The notes beneath the pieces were generated by a model, which made no database searches, was not told where the DNA came from, and saw nothing but the letters and a program-made list of their open reading frames with translations. Of a stretch of DNA of 64,000 nucleotides, positions 13,347 through 32,073 are shown piece by piece; within the stretch, counting starts at the first letter, position 1, and every line of letters starts with the position of its first letter. The position numbers were made by a program, and so were the translations under genes. The stretch comes from Rotaria sordida (lineage: Eukaryota; Rotifera; Eurotatoria; Philodinida; Philodinidae), in assembly GCA_905250125.1 (NCBI GenBank), contig CAJNOL010000144.1, forward strand, positions 62,001-126,000, in the 5' to 3' direction.

Positions 13347-13718
13347 TTATTTTGGATGGATAAGACCAACAATATTATTTTTTCCGATCATTTGTTTTTG
13401 TTCTATTAAGATAGAATGAGACATTAAGTAGATGAGATATGCAAAAATAGTTAAACCACTTAATGTTGCTATACAGTTAACAATCAATGTAATATACGAC
13501 CATTTTCTTGCTTTTTCATAATTTTGTCGTCCTTTAAATTTATTAGTACGTAAAGAACATCCAATGGCTATGACACCTAATATAACTAAACCAAAGATAA
13601 CATTTAAATAAGACCATATAAACCATTCTCGAAGTGATTCGATTGACTTAGGATCATTACGTTCATTCAAAGGTTCTATTATATCGTGATTATCAAGTAA
13701 AGGACTGTCATCATCCAT
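13347..13718 (-). CDS. Dispanin / CD225-domain small membrane protein
   Basis: A single-exon gene of 123 residues with start codon complement at 13716-13718. It has an acidic, soluble N-terminus of about 32 residues followed by two hydrophobic segments (about 34-54 and 75-99). They are joined by a short basic loop, RTNKFKGRQNYEKARKWS. The arrangement of first membrane segment, then a G-D/N-Y-x-x-A-x-x-x-[AS]-x-x-W-S loop, then a second membrane segment is the signature of the CD225/dispanin family, which includes IFITM and PRRT2-type proteins acting at membranes and in vesicle fusion. Here the loop has N-Y-E-K-A-R-K-W-S. Family membership is well supported; the precise role is unknown. No intron, unlike nearly all other genes here. 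Confidence 0.72.
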   Translation of the reverse strand: MDDDSPLLDNHDIIEPLNERNDPKSIESLREWFIWSYLNVIFGLVILGVIAIGCSLRTNKFKGRQNYEKARKWSYITLIVNCIATLSGLTIFAYLIYLMSHSILIEQKQMIGKNNIVGLIHPK

Positions 13719-14503
13719 TACTTGTTATATTTACCTTAAGTATTTTAAAATGCACGACTAAATTATAATGACTGAGAATTTTATTGATGTTGATTATTTA
13801 CCAGACAGACTACAGAACGGAAAAGACCATAAATATGCCGTTTATTGCATGTATATTCTTATCGCAATTTTGTGCCGTGAAAAAAAATTTTCTTTATTGA
13901 CACAAAATGTTAAGATAACTGGATCATGATTTTGAAAGAAAACAAAATGGTCAGAATTTGAATTATTTCAAATGAGAAAATATTACAAAAAGTATTTTAT
14001 TGAAATTCTTTCAAATAGAGATTCGTTCAAAAAACAAATATCTAATTAACTATAGGCACATGTTTATTTATATTCGATGTTTTCGTAAATTCCAATGACT
14101 GATATTTTTCATATCTATACTCTGGCAAAATATATAATTACTACATAGCATTGCAAGAACATCTATTTTTTGAGAAATAATATGCCTCTCTTCAAAGACA
14201 TGAGAGCAAATAGTCAGTTAACGTAAATAGTAAACGACATTTCAATTACATAAATATGAAGTATTATAGTGCATGTCATGTGTATAAGTCATGAACAATT
14301 ATTTATTTTAATGAGCTATTCTGTTTATTCCAAATATGCATATTTGCATTCTAGAACTGAAAACAATGTCCACGATATTTTAATCGCTATTCTAATCGGT
14401 CGCTAATTAATCGATGTGAATAGTATGCCATGCCTGTGGCTCAATGAAAAATAATCATAATTGAACGTTTTTAGACCGTAGAATTCATCTTTATTAAGTC
14501 AAT
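13719..14503. other. Intergenic upstream of the dispanin-like gene
   Basis: A stretch of 785 bp of AT-rich sequence, presumably with the minus-strand promoter of the dispanin-like gene near 13720-13900. No specific motif can be claimed. Confidence 0.45.
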
Positions 14504-15147
14504 ATTTGAGCGTAAGCAGTCGACCTGATACCCCAAGGTACAGAATAGGAATTAATATTATTCCAGGAAAGAATATATAATAAATTTTATGTTAAATGAA
14601 AGCTCGTCAAAAATGTGATTTATTGATACTAAATAGTAAGGCTTTTGTGAACTCTGTAATGTCGAACTTAAGAAATTTTGAGAAATTTTATACATTAAAA
14701 AAATATTAAAAAAAATTCACATTTTCTATATGGAAGAAAGACACTAGAGTTTTCCATAGAATTAGCTTATTTTCATTATTTCTACAACTTTGCCTGTTTC
14801 CAAATACACATATTCGATTCAGTTTTCCACGCTGCATCTATTGAATATATTTTGAAACATGTAAGATAGTGAAAATAATGAAAAAAGTTAATTTTATTGG
14901 AAAATCTAGTGTCTTTCTTCCACATAGCAAATGTGAATTTTTTAATATTTTTTTAATGTATAAAATTTCTCAAAATTTCTCAAGTTCGATATTACAGAGT
15001 TCATAAAAGCCTTACTATTTAGTATCAATAAATCACATTTTTGACGAGCTTTCATTTAACATAAAATTTATTATATATTCCTTCCTGGAATAATATTAAT
15101 TCCTATTCTGTATCTTGGGGTATCAGGTCGACTGCTCACGCCCATTT
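14504..15147. mobile_element. Long-arm foldback element (MITE)
   Basis: Two long inverted arms, about 14508-14785 and 14865-15143, surround a loop of about 80 bp. The left end reads GAGCGTAAGCAGTCGACC and the right end, complemented, GGGCGTGAGCAGTCGACC. The arms remain highly similar over roughly 280 bp with a few indels. ATTT flanks the element on both sides (14504-14507, 15144-15147) and may be a 4-bp target duplication, although in AT-rich DNA this is weak. There is no coding capacity. Superfamily not assignable from what is visible. Confidence 0.75.
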
Positions 15148-16467
15148 ATAGATCAATTTACTAATTCATTGAAGCATTTTTTTTAAACATATTGTACAAG
15201 TCAAGAAGAATCTTTCCTCAATTTTCAAACTAGTTATGATAAATAATATTAATGAATATATATTTTATAGATATTGATATTGTAAATATTTATTTCGAAC
15301 AACAAAAATTTAATTTTATTATTGATATGTCTATATTCCAAATAGCAAAATGCAGTAAAACAATGTATTTGATAATGTCTCTGAAAATGAAGGTGAATGT
15401 TCACTTATAAGTACATCGCGTAGCAACCTTCGATAGTTGGTTTCTGTTTAAAGCACAACTTTCCAAACACTATCCGTGATTGCCATAAACATAAATGTGT
15501 AGAGATTCATGATCATCAATGAATGTCGAATACTGTTTTATAAGACACGATCGATTCTCATTTACTAATTGTGAAAAAAATTCAAGAAACTACAGCAGCT
15601 TGAGTGTTGGTGTAGGTGAATACAGAAAATATTAATACCCACACCCTTAAAACTACTACATCGATTTTACCATGAAAAACTTTAGTTTATTCATTCATGT
15701 AAATAAACCAGAATTTATGGTAGATAATAGTTATTCGTTTTAATATTTTTAATTTGACTTTTTCTTTGTATATGCAAAACATTAAAAAAGTTGCATTGAT
15801 ATTTTCATCTTAGAAAGTGAACTTATTGATCGAAAATGATTGAACAAAATTATATTGTTTTATACAGATCAATAAATTTATCTCTGCATCGATTATCAAA
15901 CACGTGAAAAAGACAGACATGATCACAGATTTCTTAATGTAGCTGATCAGTTTGTTTTCGATTTCGAGTACTCGACATGATATAGCTTCAAATTCTTATC
16001 AAGTATTTCTCATAAGTATTAAAGAAATTCACTCAAGATTCATTAATAGAATTAATGATTTTTAAAGTATATAAAGATATCTACGTGAAATGAATTATGA
16101 AAGATAAAAGTAATCGAAAATGAAGTCTATAAATGCATAGTATTAAGTAGAAGCATCATTCATTTACTTGTTCAAATATGAACAATTGAAGATATGAATT
16201 ACTACGAGGCTTCTGTCATTTGTTTGTGTTATTTTTACCGGTGGTCAATTATGAACATATCCATTATCGACAAGTCTTCTTTGTATGTTCTGCCATAGTC
16301 CATTTGAAAAAAAAAAGAAAAGAGAGACAATAGACCATTAATAATATTCACATATAGGATTCATCGAACAAATAACGATCATCTACAAAACGTAAAGACT
16401 TCCCTTCTTTTTTCTTCTTCTTCTTCTTATTAAACACTAGAATAGTGTATGAAAGATTGAACACAAA
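15148..16467. other. Intergenic
   Basis: A stretch of 1.3 kb before the ARM-TIR-SAM gene. A CTT-repeat pyrimidine tract at about 16402-16428 lies just upstream of the start codon. Around 15605-15650 there is a small GTGTAGG...CCCACACC pairing. Nothing else recognised. Confidence 0.45.
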
Positions 16468-18942
16468 ATGATGGAAAAACGAGTTCATTTTGAAAATCTT
16501 ATAAAACAACCTATTCATTTACAAGAACAAGGAGAATTAATGACTGTTGAACAAATCAAACAATCATTTGATTCTATTATAAGAAAAATCGACGAAAACA
16601 ATAATTTATTATCAGATAAGCAATTGATGAAAGCAATTGTAGAATTAGCAATTCATTCAAATGAAAAAAATTTATGCGATCCTACTATAATTAATCATCG
16701 TGTCTTTTTTATCTTACGTGATTATTATTTAAATCTTATACAATGTTGGCGTTTAGGTGAAAAATTCGATGATATATCTTGTTTTATATTTGAAACAATT
16801 TCGAATTTATTTCTAAAAATGTCAAGTCATATATCAGATTGTACTATATCGTCATTGAAAGAATTAATTTTTCATGAAACACTTCTCAATGAAATAAATC
16901 AATTTCTGAAAGAATTATCAATAAATGGTAAATATTTACAAGATCCTCAAATAAAAAGTATTGATAATTTATTACGAACAATTCAACGTCTTGAACGAAT
17001 TAATTTTGATAATAAAAAAGATTATCTATTTGATAATATTGTTAAATGTATTTGTTCATCATTATTTATTGAAATATTTCTTCAATCTTTAAATCAAGAA
17101 AATATTGATGATGTTGGACAAAAATTTTTATTAAATACATGTACAGATTATATTTATTCTCATTCAACTGATAAACAACATAAACAATGTTTAATTGATA
17201 TTCGTCAATCACTTCTTCGTCCATTTACACAATGGTTAATTCAACAATCATCATTATTTCGTTTATGGAATAATCGAATAATAATTAATTTACGTCAAAT
17301 TTGTTTTTTATTAACACTTAGTATTCAACTTAATCGATTTATTATTCTTGATAATGATATATTAAATTATTATTGTCAAATTATTGATTCATTTATTAAT
17401 ATACTTTATTCAATATTACAATCTGATAATAAAATAAATAATAAATTATCATATTCATTAATTGGAACAATAATACCTAATTTATATACAATGACATTAT
17501 CAAAACAATTAGAAAAATATATTCAAAATAAATATATTATAACATTAATATTAAAATTAACTAATTATGAAAATGATGAAATACAATTAAATGCATTTAA
17601 AATTCTTTCATCACTAACAACTGAACAAGAAACAAAAAATATTGATTATTCAAATAATATTGCAGATCTTTTTATTAAATTTCTTAATAAAGTTATTGAT
17701 GATTCAAATCAAACATTAAGATTTTATAATTTACTTCGATGTCTCAAAAGTAAATTTAAATGATTGTTTTTTTTTTGAATTTGTTCAATTATTAATATTT
17801 TAAAATATTTTCTTGTTTTTATTAGATTTAATTCAATATGATCAAATTAAAGATGAATTAATAAAACAAAATGGTCTTCCATTAATTATTCGTTGTGCAA
17901 CAGATATTAAATATAAACCACTTCAAGTACAACAACCTGCTTTAGAAATTCTATTTGCTCTTACATTTAATAAAGAAGCTTATCAACCACTTAAAACATA
18001 TTCTATTCAAATAAAATCTTTTCTATTTTCATCTCATCAAGGAATATCACAAATTGTTGAAAGAATTTTATGGAAATTAGAAAAAGAAGAACAAGCACTT
18101 ACAAAACCAAAAATTCATGATAAAAATTATAAATATGATATTATGTTATCATTTTCACAATCCGATAACGAATTATGTCTTCGTATTTATGATGAACTTC
18201 TTAAAGATAATTTTCGAGTTTGGTTTGATCAAGATGAAACTTTAGCAATAACAATGAATGAAAAATGTGAAATAATTGATGAATGTGAATATTTTCTAAT
18301 GTGTATATCTGATACATATAAACAAAATTGTTATTGTCGATGTGAAGCAACTTATGCATTTGAACGTCAATATAAAATAATACCATTAATTGTTTTGTCG
18401 AATTATCGTCCAGATGGTTGGTTAAATCGTATAATTAATGGAAAATTTTCAATTGATTTTATTAAATTTGATTTTAATTTAGCAATAATAAAATTAAAAA
18501 ATGAAATTAATCGTCAAAGAAAATATTCAAAAATAAATCAACAACAAGATTCTATTTTAATAGAAACACCAATTGAAATTTCAATAGATAAGTAAGAATT
18601 TGTTTGTTTTTTTTTTGGAGATTTTTTTTGTAATAATATTATTTTATTTAATTAAGTGAATATCCATCACAAATTGATCAATGGACAAATAATCATGTTA
18701 AATTATTTTTAATATCAAAAAATTTAAATCCTTTTTTAGAAATATTTTCTGAAATGAATGGAAATCTTTTACATGAACTATATAGAATGTGTTTAACAAG
18801 TAGAGAATCAATGTATCATACATTAAAAACAGAAATTTCAACATTTAATTCAAATAACGAATCATTAACACTTGTTATTTATCTTCGTTTTCTTAATGAA
18901 ATTCAAAAATATATCCCATCATTGGTTATTAATCAAAAATAA
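16468..18942 (+). CDS. ARM-TIR-SAM protein (SARM1-like parts, different order)
   Basis: Three exons: 16468-17749, 17826-18591 and 18657-18942, with introns of 76 and 65 bp. Residues 1-530 or so are alpha-helical, leucine/isoleucine-rich repeats consistent with an armadillo-like solenoid. About 545-680 is a TIR domain: it opens with YDIMLSFSQSDNELCLRIYD, has the FRVWFDQDE strand, then SDTYKQNCYCRCEATYAFE, then IIPLIVLSNYRPDGWL. The glutamate in CEATYAF sits where the catalytic glutamate of NAD-cleaving TIR domains (E642 in human SARM1) is found. The last exon is a SAM domain: PSQIDQWTNNHVKLFL, then NGNLLHELYRM, then a C-terminal helix with YLRFLNEIQKYI. SARM1 is ARM-SAM-SAM-TIR; here TIR precedes a single SAM. 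NADase activity is plausible but unproven. The start is the first ATG after a pyrimidine-rich leader; ATG at 16471 is also in frame. Confidence 0.8.
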
Positions 18943-19026
18943 TAAAAAGAACAAAAAAAAACACATTTTCAATCTTTATAAACAATAGTACAGAATCAAA
19001 AAAAATAATTAATTAATTATAGAGTG

Positions 19027-25031
<6,005 letters not shown>

Positions 25032-25345
25032 GTTACAAAATTCATTTTTGTGAATGATCTCAAAGAAAAATAAAAGATTTTTTTTTTCTTGAGTGAATTT
25101 TTCAAAGGAACTTTTTTTTTTTTTAATAAGAAAAATGTGTTAGTATATGTTGTTTGAAGTTGAGACAAACGAAGAAGGTATACGTACATTAATGTTATTG
25201 AGTACAGAAAAGAAAAAAAAAGAAACAAACGAGGAAAGCGTTCATAAAAGTTTAAGGTATTCAAGTGTGAGAAAATAGAAGAAAAAAAAACATGACACAA
25301 AAGAAGAAAAACGAATAATCAGTCAAATTGTGTTTCATTGTAAGT

Positions 25346-26198
<853 letters not shown>

Positions 26199-26801
26199 TT
26201 ATTTTTTCGTTATTCGTTTAATAAATCGAAATAAAAGGTTTTTAAACAAAATCTACAAGTAAACTTAAAATCTTTAAATTAGAATATTAATAAATTAATT
26301 ATTTATTAATAAATCAAACAATTACTCATCAACATTTGCAGTTGTTTCTATTATTTATATCTAAAGAAAACAAAAAAAAAATTTTTTTTCATTGGATGTT
26401 GAGAAGATCTTTTTGTTAGTATAAATTTGCAAGAGAACAGAATGAAAAAAAGAAAGAATTGTATCAACAAATTCAGCTACGATAGAATTCGTTATTTTTT
26501 CAGGTGAAAAAAAAATCTCAACTCTTAAAAACTCAAAAAAAAAACAGTGAAATTCTATAGTCATACTCAAATAAAAGTAAAGTAAATCATTATGACTTGT
26601 ATCCTACATTGTCAAGACTGTGAATTATTTCTTAATAAAAAAAACAACAAAGAAGACATTATGATTTTATGTATATGTATATAAAATCGTTCTATCTGAC
26701 AAATATGTTCAAGAAAGAGACAAATCGCTATACATATCTGAACAAAAAATAATGATAAGAATAAATTATTTGTTAACAGATGAAAGAAAAAACACAGATA
26801 A
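26199..26801. other. Spacer between SKP1 5' end and RFWD3 3' end
   Basis: A stretch of 600 bp, rich in A/T homopolymers. It should contain the SKP1 promoter and the RFWD3 polyadenylation region; no motif is distinct enough to call. Confidence 0.45.
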
Positions 26802-29794
26802 TTATGTCCATTTATACAATCGAACTTGATTATCGGCTAACGCACATAAATGTTGACGAGTTAAACATACGTCAACTATATCACATTGTGTAGGAATTTT
26901 ATACGAAGATATCTCCGTTGGTTGACGGACATTCCATAATTCAATCTAAAATTAGAAAAAGCAAAAAAATAATATTTTCTCATTTAAAATCAATCGTAAA
27001 TAGAACATTTTCTTGAATGTTTTCGATCATCCTAACTCTAGTAGAAATTAGACAATATTTTTGATTGGATTAGGTGAAGAAAAAATGAGTGTGGGTGTGG
27101 GTGTGTAGATCTTCTCTTCGCCCACACTCACACCCTTCAGGATTATATGTGATCCCGCATCGGAATGTATGCAGATTTTTAGGAGAAGACTTCCTCTGTC
27201 TAATAGTGTATGTATTATCAAGTTGTGTTCTACATCAAAATTTTTGATAGATGGCGCCACCTATCGAAAACTTAGGTACGCAACACAACTTGATAATACA
27301 TATACTATCAGATAGAAAAGGTCTTCTCCTAAAAATCTGCATACATCCGCATCAGAGGTCGAATCCTTGTAGTCACCTTTCATGAGTATGAGCTTCACAG
27401 ATAGTTTCTGTAAATATGAATTCTTATATCAAAAATAAAACTTACACCATGTGATCCATTATCTGATGCAACAATATAAGTTTCCAAATTCTTATGAAAA
27501 ATTTTTGATCTTGATAAAACAATATTAATACTTGAACCAATAAATGTTTGAATTAATTGTAAAGAAACAATAAATGATTGTTCAGAATCTTCAATAGGTC
27601 GCGTTATTAATTCATATAATTCATGTCGTGCTGGACTTGATTGTGGACGAAATGATGCTAATAAACGATTTGTTATTGAATCATAGTGAAGACTCGATAA
27701 ATTTTCTATAAATTAAATTAAATTAAAACAAAAAATCATTATCAAAAACAAAACTTACTGTCAATAGGTAATGCATGATATCGATATTCACTATCTGGTA
27801 TATATTCATAAAATCCACTTTTATCATTACTTCCAACAAGTAATCCATTTGATTGAAAATTTGTATTTCGTTGTATATATTGAAGACTAACAATAGGTGA
27901 TGTTGTTGATAAACTTAATGTTTCAATACTTGATGATAATATTGTTTCACCTGTTTGAATTTGTCGTCGATCAAATACTTGTACACGACCACTATTTAAT
28001 CCAGCATAGATTATATTTGGATCATCAAGATTCCATGCACAACTCCACACTTGGGATGCACATTCACATCTTTTCAATTTGATGTGAAGAGAAAAAATAA
28101 AAATTTTAACAAGATTAAAAAAAAGAAAAGAAAAGAAGACAAAGAAATTCAACTTACAAAAGATTAAATGTATTTCGTGTATAATCGAATATACGCATTG
28201 TTTTATCCCAAGCACAAGATAATAAAAGATCACCATGTAATTGAATATCACGAATTGGTTTTGTATGACGAAGTGTTGTATATTCTGGAGCACGACCACC
28301 ATCAATAAGACTAATCTATTTAATAAATTTATTATTTTCAATGAATTCAAATATTTAACTCATACGGTTTCATTATCTTTATATTAATTGCTGACGAACC
28401 TTCCTAATAACATAAGATAAAGATAGATAATCATCTGTTACTATATTTTATTTATTTTGTATGTTAATCTAGCATCTACATCAATCTGCTATATTTATTT
28501 ATGTTACATTGGAATTCGAATGATCTAAGACAATCAACATTGTGGATGAAATTTTAACGATTTTTGTTTTAGTAATGAGAAAATATTTCCTTTCGAAAAG
28601 GATGCAAAGAAGATTTTCGATTCCATTTGATAAAAGCGAAGAGTTTTTTTTATGATGAAACGTGAATGAGAGGTATACTCTTCCTTTCAGTTGAACTAAC
28701 TTTGGAAAAGTTCATAAGATTAATAAAATAAAAATAGTTCTAACCTTTTTAATACCAAATCCAGGATATAAACTATTATTTGTTGGTTGACTAACAAAAA
28801 GCCATTGATGTGATGGAGCATAAGCGAGAACACGACACATTCCCTAAAAATTTTCATGATTTTTTATTTTTATTGTTAAATATTAGTTTTCTTTTTTTTA
28901 CTTCTGGTATTTTAATAACAGTTTCTAATCGTATATTAATTGAAGATAGAGGTACAAGATTTGTTTTTGATTCTATAGAAGTTCGAGATGAATCATCTAT
29001 TATTTCTCCAATATTATTTAAATTATGTGATAATCTATTTGAAAAATAAAAACAAAAAATAAAAATAAAATTCTAAGATATACATACTTTAATAATTTAT
29101 CATGTTCATTTTGTAAACGTTTTAATTGCTCTTTAAGAATATCATAAGCTAATTGTAATTCAGCTTTTTCATAGGCTAGTTTTTTTCTTGCTTTTTTTTC
29201 TAAATCTCGTTCTCTAATAGCATTATCTCGTTCACTTGTATCTAATACATGAAGTGCTCGACAATAAATTCTTCGTAAATCTTTTTTTTTAACTGTTGAT
29301 TGACATTGAGGACATTTTGGAGATGTGCGAAGCCATTTTTCAATACATCTAAATTTTTATATTTTGGAAATATAAAGATAAAAGTTAAAATAAAATTTTA
29401 AACAAACATTTTGCCAAATAGATGACCACATTCTGTTGCAACAAGTCTATGTTGACCAGAATTTGTCCATTCTTCAAGACAAATTGGACAAACTTCAGCA
29501 TCATTTTGAATTGTTGTTCGTGATAAATCTTCTTTATCATTATTATCTTCATCAGTATTATTTGATTTTGTTTTTTTTCGTTTATTTGATGATATTATTG
29601 GTCTTGGTAACGGTTCAATATCTTGAGAAGATGTTGATGATGAACGATGTCGACGACTATTTGTTGGATTATCATCAGATATATCAAGAGTAATTACTTC
29701 ACGAACATTTCTATCTGAGTCATCATCTATAGTTATTAATATATTAAAATTTCAAAACAATAAAAAAAAATTGTTTTTTTATCAACTTACTCAT
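26802..29794 (-). CDS. RFWD3: RFWD3-type RING/WD40 E3 ubiquitin ligase
   Basis: Nine coding exons: 29791-29794, 29408-29726, 29088-29348, 28902-29034, 28745-28843, 28158-28315, 27759-28069, 27446-27705, 26802-26945; 562 residues. The first coding exon contributes only ATGA. A low-complexity N-terminus leads to a RING (CPICLEEW, ECGHLFGKICIEKWL, KCPQC) at about 82-130, then a coiled coil rich in K/E/L, then WD40-type blades (GGRAPEYTTLRHTKPIRDIQ, LLSCAWDKTMRIFDY, VWSCAWNLDDPNIIYAGLNS, VQVFDRRQ, GIELWNVRQP, VRLYKW at the end). RFWD3 ubiquitinates RPA and RAD51 at stalled forks and is needed for interstrand crosslink repair. The match covers both RING context (CIEKWL) and WD40 region. Human RFWD3 is longer, mostly at the N-terminus. 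The last intron (26946-27445) hosts a palindromic insertion. Confidence 0.87.
27087..27135. repeat. TGTGGG-rich hairpin-forming tract
   Basis: In the last RFWD3 intron. GTGTGGGTGTGGGTGTG (about 27089-27105) is followed 15 bases later by CCCACACTCACACCC (27121-27135), able to pair with it. The G-rich side contains TGTGGG repeats. TGTGGG is the telomere unit reported for bdelloid rotifers as far as I recall, but two units are too few to call this telomeric. Confidence 0.5.
27155..27356. mobile_element. Short palindromic MITE with 10-bp target duplication
   Basis: The insertion 27165-27346 (182 bp) has inverted arms of about 65 bp each (27165-27229 and 27282-27346), starting ATGTATGCAGATTTTTAGG. 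It is flanked by CCGCATCGGA (27155-27164) and CCGCATCAGA (27347-27356), a 10-bp duplication with one mismatch. A 9-10 bp duplication points to a Mutator-like family. The centre has its own palindrome around TGGCGCCA. It lies in the last RFWD3 intron. Confidence 0.75.
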
Positions 29795-30365
29795 ATTAAT
29801 GATGTAATTCAAATAATGACGAAAATATTTTTTTTTTGTTTTGTTTGTCCTTTATTAAAAATAAATCTAAATTATTTTCAAAATGCCTGGAATTATTTTT
29901 CTTTTTTATTTTTTGAATTCTCTATGAATATCAAAGAGAACGAGAATAAATTAAATAACATGTTATACTATTCAATAGAATTAAACGACGTTTCTTTCTT
30001 ACAACTATTAGTAGAATACACTTCACCCCAGTGATATCTATATGAAATTTTTAACCAATGAATAAATACAAAATATTCTTACATAATATTGTCGAGAATA
30101 AGAAAAAAGATTATTCTGTACTCATTAGCAATGTCAACATGTTCCTGTCATTGTGTCAAGATTAGTTTCTAGAAAAAGTTTTAGAGCGTAGCACAAAAAA
30201 AAAGACAAACATTTTTAGTCTGAAACAAATGTTTACAGAAATATGTCCCGCAACAGATAATGTCTTATTCAATTGTAAACTAAATTTAGAATTTTTTTGA
30301 TATGAAAATTATCGTAAAGAATTCATTGGTTCGAAAACATGACTTAAGTACATAAATGAAGCAAA
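29795..30365. other. Intergenic upstream of RFWD3
   Basis: AT-rich spacer with an ORF of about 87 codons on the plus strand (29771-30034) that is phenylalanine-rich and unrecognised. It presumably holds the RFWD3 5' UTR and promoter. Confidence 0.4.
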
Positions 30366-30535
30366 GGGGTCGAACACACTAGAGACAACTGACTTAACTT
30401 AAGTTTGAATTAAGTAATGTGATTGGTTAAGTCAGACTTAAGTCATCTTTTTGAGATGACTTAAGTCTAAATTAACCAATCACGTTGCTTAAATTTGTCT
30501 TAAGTTAAGTCACTTTTTCTAGTGTGTTCGACCCC
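30366..30535. mobile_element. Nearly perfect 170-bp palindromic MITE
   Basis: The left arm begins GGGGTCGAACACACTAG at 30366 and the right arm ends CTAGTGTGTTCGACCCC at 30535. The arms pair over about 80 bp each with a five-base loop near 30450. ACTTAAGT-type words recur inside. No convincing target duplication (AAA flanks both ends). The superfamily is uncertain. Confidence 0.8.
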
Positions 30536-32073
30536 AAAACCAACGAACAATGCATGAATTTTACATCATACCAACGACAAGATTTGTTGTGATGGACAAT
30601 TCTATGGATGAATTTGATTTATCCAATCAAAATTTAGATAATCAAATAAATGATAAAAGATTTCGAAAGAATATTTTAAAAATTCGATTTTCTTCAAATA
30701 ATAATAAATTTATCTAGAAAAATAAAATAAACCATTATTACTGATATTCATCAACAGTGACATCTATGAGTCATTACTTTCTTTTGTTTTCTTTTAAACT
30801 ATTTTCAATACAATGTTTAAGTTTATTAAATCATTTTGTATTTAATTAAGAATAACTAGTTGTTCACATCATATAGATCTTTTAGCATTACTAACATATT
30901 CTATTTGTTTCATTTAATTAGAGATTTTAAACATGATACAATTGAATTTCATCATTTGGACGACTTATCAAATCTATTTAAAAGTTTTCAAAAGTAATTA
31001 GTATTGATATATAGATTGTATGAATTCACTATAACGCTTTTATAGTCCATGGCTACATTGAGGAAGTTGATAGTGATCGTTCATTCGTTCCAATTTTCTT
31101 CGATTTTTTTCAGTAGAGAAGATTCTACAATAAATCGCTACGGTCTACAATGACTGTCAAAATATTTTCTTTTGTATCTTCGTTACATCTCTCTAAGGAA
31201 TATCATAGATCTCTCATTGATTATAATTAATAGAAAAGTGTTAACTAAAACGAAGTGTCGTTTTCATCATCTTGCATTCAATTAATATAATGCAGTTCTG
31301 TTTATTGTTGGTTTATTAAGAAGCAACAAATACATTATACAAGGAGTAGAATGCTATGAAGAAAAGCTGTTAGCACGATTCCTGACGAATTAAAATGTGA
31401 AACACGATGTAGTTGCTATTGCTAGTAACAGAAACATTGTTTTTTTTTGTTCTATTTTGCGACACATATGTTTACCATCCTTTTACTTAATTCTTCGGAA
31501 ATGCAATAAGGAAATCTATTAGAACGTATCGTTATTCATATGTGATCTTTGATAATATATTAGCAATGTCAGTCACAATCTGGGGCAGAGGTGCAAATTT
31601 CTACCTTATATACTTCAATATTCCTTTTAGATCGTGTTTTCTGAGATAATAGATATATTCTTTTTTTTAGTATAAAAATCTTTAATCATATCCAAACTTC
31701 TCATTTGATACAAAATACATTCAGTTTCTTCACAAGCCAAAAATCTTGTCTGTGTTATTTGCAGATTCTTTTTTTTTTAGAGAAAAATTCATCAAGATTC
31801 CTTTTCTATATGTTCAATGTAATATTTTTATTGGATTGACATGATTATGTTAATCAGGCAAGAATTCAATTGACAGAATCGTGGCACTCGTGCAATTCAA
31901 ATTTCATTCTTTTCATTATAATTAGTTCCGAATCGATTTTTTGAATATTCTAACAAGATTATTCTGTTTTATTTTCATAATTAGTATAAATAGGCTATAT
32001 TTTTATTTACACATTTATTTCATCGTCAAATTTTTTCATAAAAATTCGTAACATTAAAATAATATGTGTTGTA
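30536..32073. other. Intergenic
   Basis: A stretch of 1.5 kb of AT-rich sequence with no open frame or repeat that I can support. Confidence 0.4.

Noticed and set aside
27121-27140. Possible tRNA-like B box near GGTCGAATCC (27358) with upstream hairpins
   Set aside because: No cloverleaf can be folded and no A box is present; the surrounding hairpins belong to a MITE.
27897-28082. Plus-strand ORF rich in His/Leu/Met within RFWD3
   Set aside because: Antisense shadow of a WD40 exon.
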